Part shown: one piece after another, positions 4,292-5,093 of the stretch
Layout of the letters: every line of letters begins with the position of its first letter
Position numbering within the stretch: the stretch's first letter is position 1
Notes under the pieces: model-generated
What the model was told of the DNA's origin: nothing
Database searches by the model: none
What the model saw: only the letters and a program-made list of their open reading frames with translations
Program-made: the position numbers and the translations under genes
NCBI GenBank assembly: GCA_937873435.1
Contig: CALMWM010000563.1
Span: forward strand, 1 to 5,093
Length of the DNA: 5,093 nucleotides
Reading direction: 5' to 3'
Source: an uncultured Gallionellaceae bacterium
Lineage (GTDB): Bacteria > Pseudomonadota > Gammaproteobacteria > Burkholderiales > Sulfuricellaceae

Positions 4292-5093
4292 ATGAAACAC
4301 GCATTAAAACAATCCGCCCTCTCGCTCGCCCTGGCCGCAAGCCTGCTCGGGAGCGCCACTTGGAGCTCAGACAGCCAAGCCTGTGCGGCTGAACCGCTGA
4401 TATCCGGCATTTGCATCATGGCCTTAGCCGGAAGCAGAACCGACCTCACCGGTTTTCATTTGGCTGATGGTTCCATGCAGCAAATAAATCAATATCAGGC
4501 ACTATATTCTTTGATCGGTGTGACCTATGGCGGTGATGCACGATCAACCTTTGGGTTGCCCGATTTGCGTGGTCGGGTGGTGGTTGGTGTTGATCCCCGT
4601 TACGCAACGTATCTGCCTGGAAAGAGTGGTGGGGCAGCGTCCATCCAATTAACAACCAGCCAGTTGCCCACCCATGTGCACGCGCTCGCCACTCCTGCCG
4701 CTCCGGGGCAGCCAGGAAACGTAGTGGTAAGTGCAGGAATCGGCAGCCTCAAGGTGGCGATGACGGGTTTAACAGCAACCACAACGATAGGTTCTTTGGC
4801 AGCAAGCACCTCATTGGCCGGAGTGACAGCCAGCGCATCGGCATCAGGCTTGACGCTCAATGCCTCATCGAACGCCACTCTCGTCAATAGCCCCTCAGGT
4901 GCTTTGTTGGGAACGACTACCCTTCCTGCGGCTAAAATATATTCAACCAGTGGACCTGTTGTTGCCATGCAGGCCGGCAGCATTACCGGCACACTCCCAG
5001 TTACCTTCGCCGGCGCGTCACCCAGCACTACCCTGAACGGTGCGCCCGCCACGACGATTTCCGGTAGCCCTTCGCTCACGGGCGCTCCCGGCG
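4292..5093 (+). CDS. Exported phage tail-collar domain protein (microcystin-dependent-protein-like), 3' end outside window
   Basis: The frame from ATG 4292 stays open for 267 codons to the window edge, so the C-terminus is missing. Residues 1-33 look like a Sec signal peptide: Lys2 and Lys6, the hydrophobic ALSLALAASLLGSA, then QACAAEP. Residues about 34-130 match the tail-collar fold of phage short tail fibres and secreted Mdp-like proteins. Landmarks are HLADGSMQQINQYQALYSLIG (56-76) in pattern, TYGGDARSTFGLPDLRGRV (78-96), and SGGAASIQLTTSQLPTHVH (112-130). From there to the edge the protein is Thr/Ser/Ala/Gly-rich. It has only two lysines (154, 215) and no Asp, Glu, Arg, Cys or Trp, in rough blocks of 9-10 residues led by Leu/Val/Ile. 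This suggests an extended beta-rich or fibre-like region. Base composition drops (29 G+C of 60 at 4501-4560, against 39 of 60 at 181-240 in the kinase), hinting at separate ancestry. A signal peptide and lack of other phage genes argue against a simple virion protein. The actual role is unknown. Confidence 0.85.
   Translation, partial: MKHALKQSALSLALAASLLGSATWSSDSQACAAEPLISGICIMALAGSRTDLTGFHLADGSMQQINQYQALYSLIGVTYGGDARSTFGLPDLRGRVVVGVDPRYATYLPGKSGGAASIQLTTSQLPTHVHALATPAAPGQPGNVVVSAGIGSLKVAMTGLTATTTIGSLAASTSLAGVTASASASGLTLNASSNATLVNSPSGALLGTTTLPAAKIYSTSGPVVAMQAGSITGTLPVTFAGASPSTTLNGAPATTISGSPSLTGAPG

Noticed and set aside
4600..5079. 159-codon minus-strand frame at the right end
   Set aside because: It lies opposite the collar-domain frame, which has a signal peptide, a Shine-Dalgarno and family motifs. 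The Val/Ala-rich antisense product is a by-product of the Thr/Ala/Gly-rich sense codons.

Overview
The window is high-GC, densely coding bacterial DNA. Most of it looks like an ordinary chromosome of a Gram-negative proteobacterium, with a betaproteobacterial feel. That impression rests on codon use, a Tat-exported dienelactone hydrolase and a BIME-like palindrome between genes. It is an inference from style, not a taxonomic assignment.

Layout. Bases 1-723 (+) hold the 3' part of a sensor histidine kinase (end of HAMP, dimerisation/phosphoacceptor helix, ATPase domain). After a short structured spacer, 833-1273 (+) encodes a small unrecognised membrane protein with about four transmembrane helices. 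Convergent with it, 1311-1970 (-) encodes an unrecognised soluble 219-residue protein with a TTG start. A 62-bp divergent spacer separates that gene from 2033-2950 (+), a bacterial MYG1/UPF0160-family protein (DHH-type metal-dependent phosphoesterase/exonuclease fold) with a GTG start. An 80-bp nested inverted repeat (2958-3037) lies directly after the MYG1 gene. It is followed by 3061-3948 (+), a twin-arginine-exported dienelactone-hydrolase-family alpha/beta hydrolase. A gene-poor spacer (3949-4291) carries several small inverted and direct repeats. The window ends inside a lower-GC gene (4292 to beyond 5093, +) for an exported protein with a phage tail-collar (microcystin-dependent-protein-like) domain and an almost uncharged Thr/Ser/Ala/Gly-rich C-terminal extension.

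How the genes relate. I see no single operon or pathway. The kinase presumably belongs with a response regulator upstream of the window. The MYG1 gene and the unknown minus-strand gene share a divergent regulatory region, which is the only suggestive pairing. The hydrolase and the collar-domain protein both carry export signals but look independently transcribed. I found no tRNA, rRNA, CRISPR array, transposase or complete insertion sequence. I found no clear evidence of a new multi-gene system. The best leads are the exported collar-domain gene, the uncharacterised partner of MYG1, and the nested palindrome.
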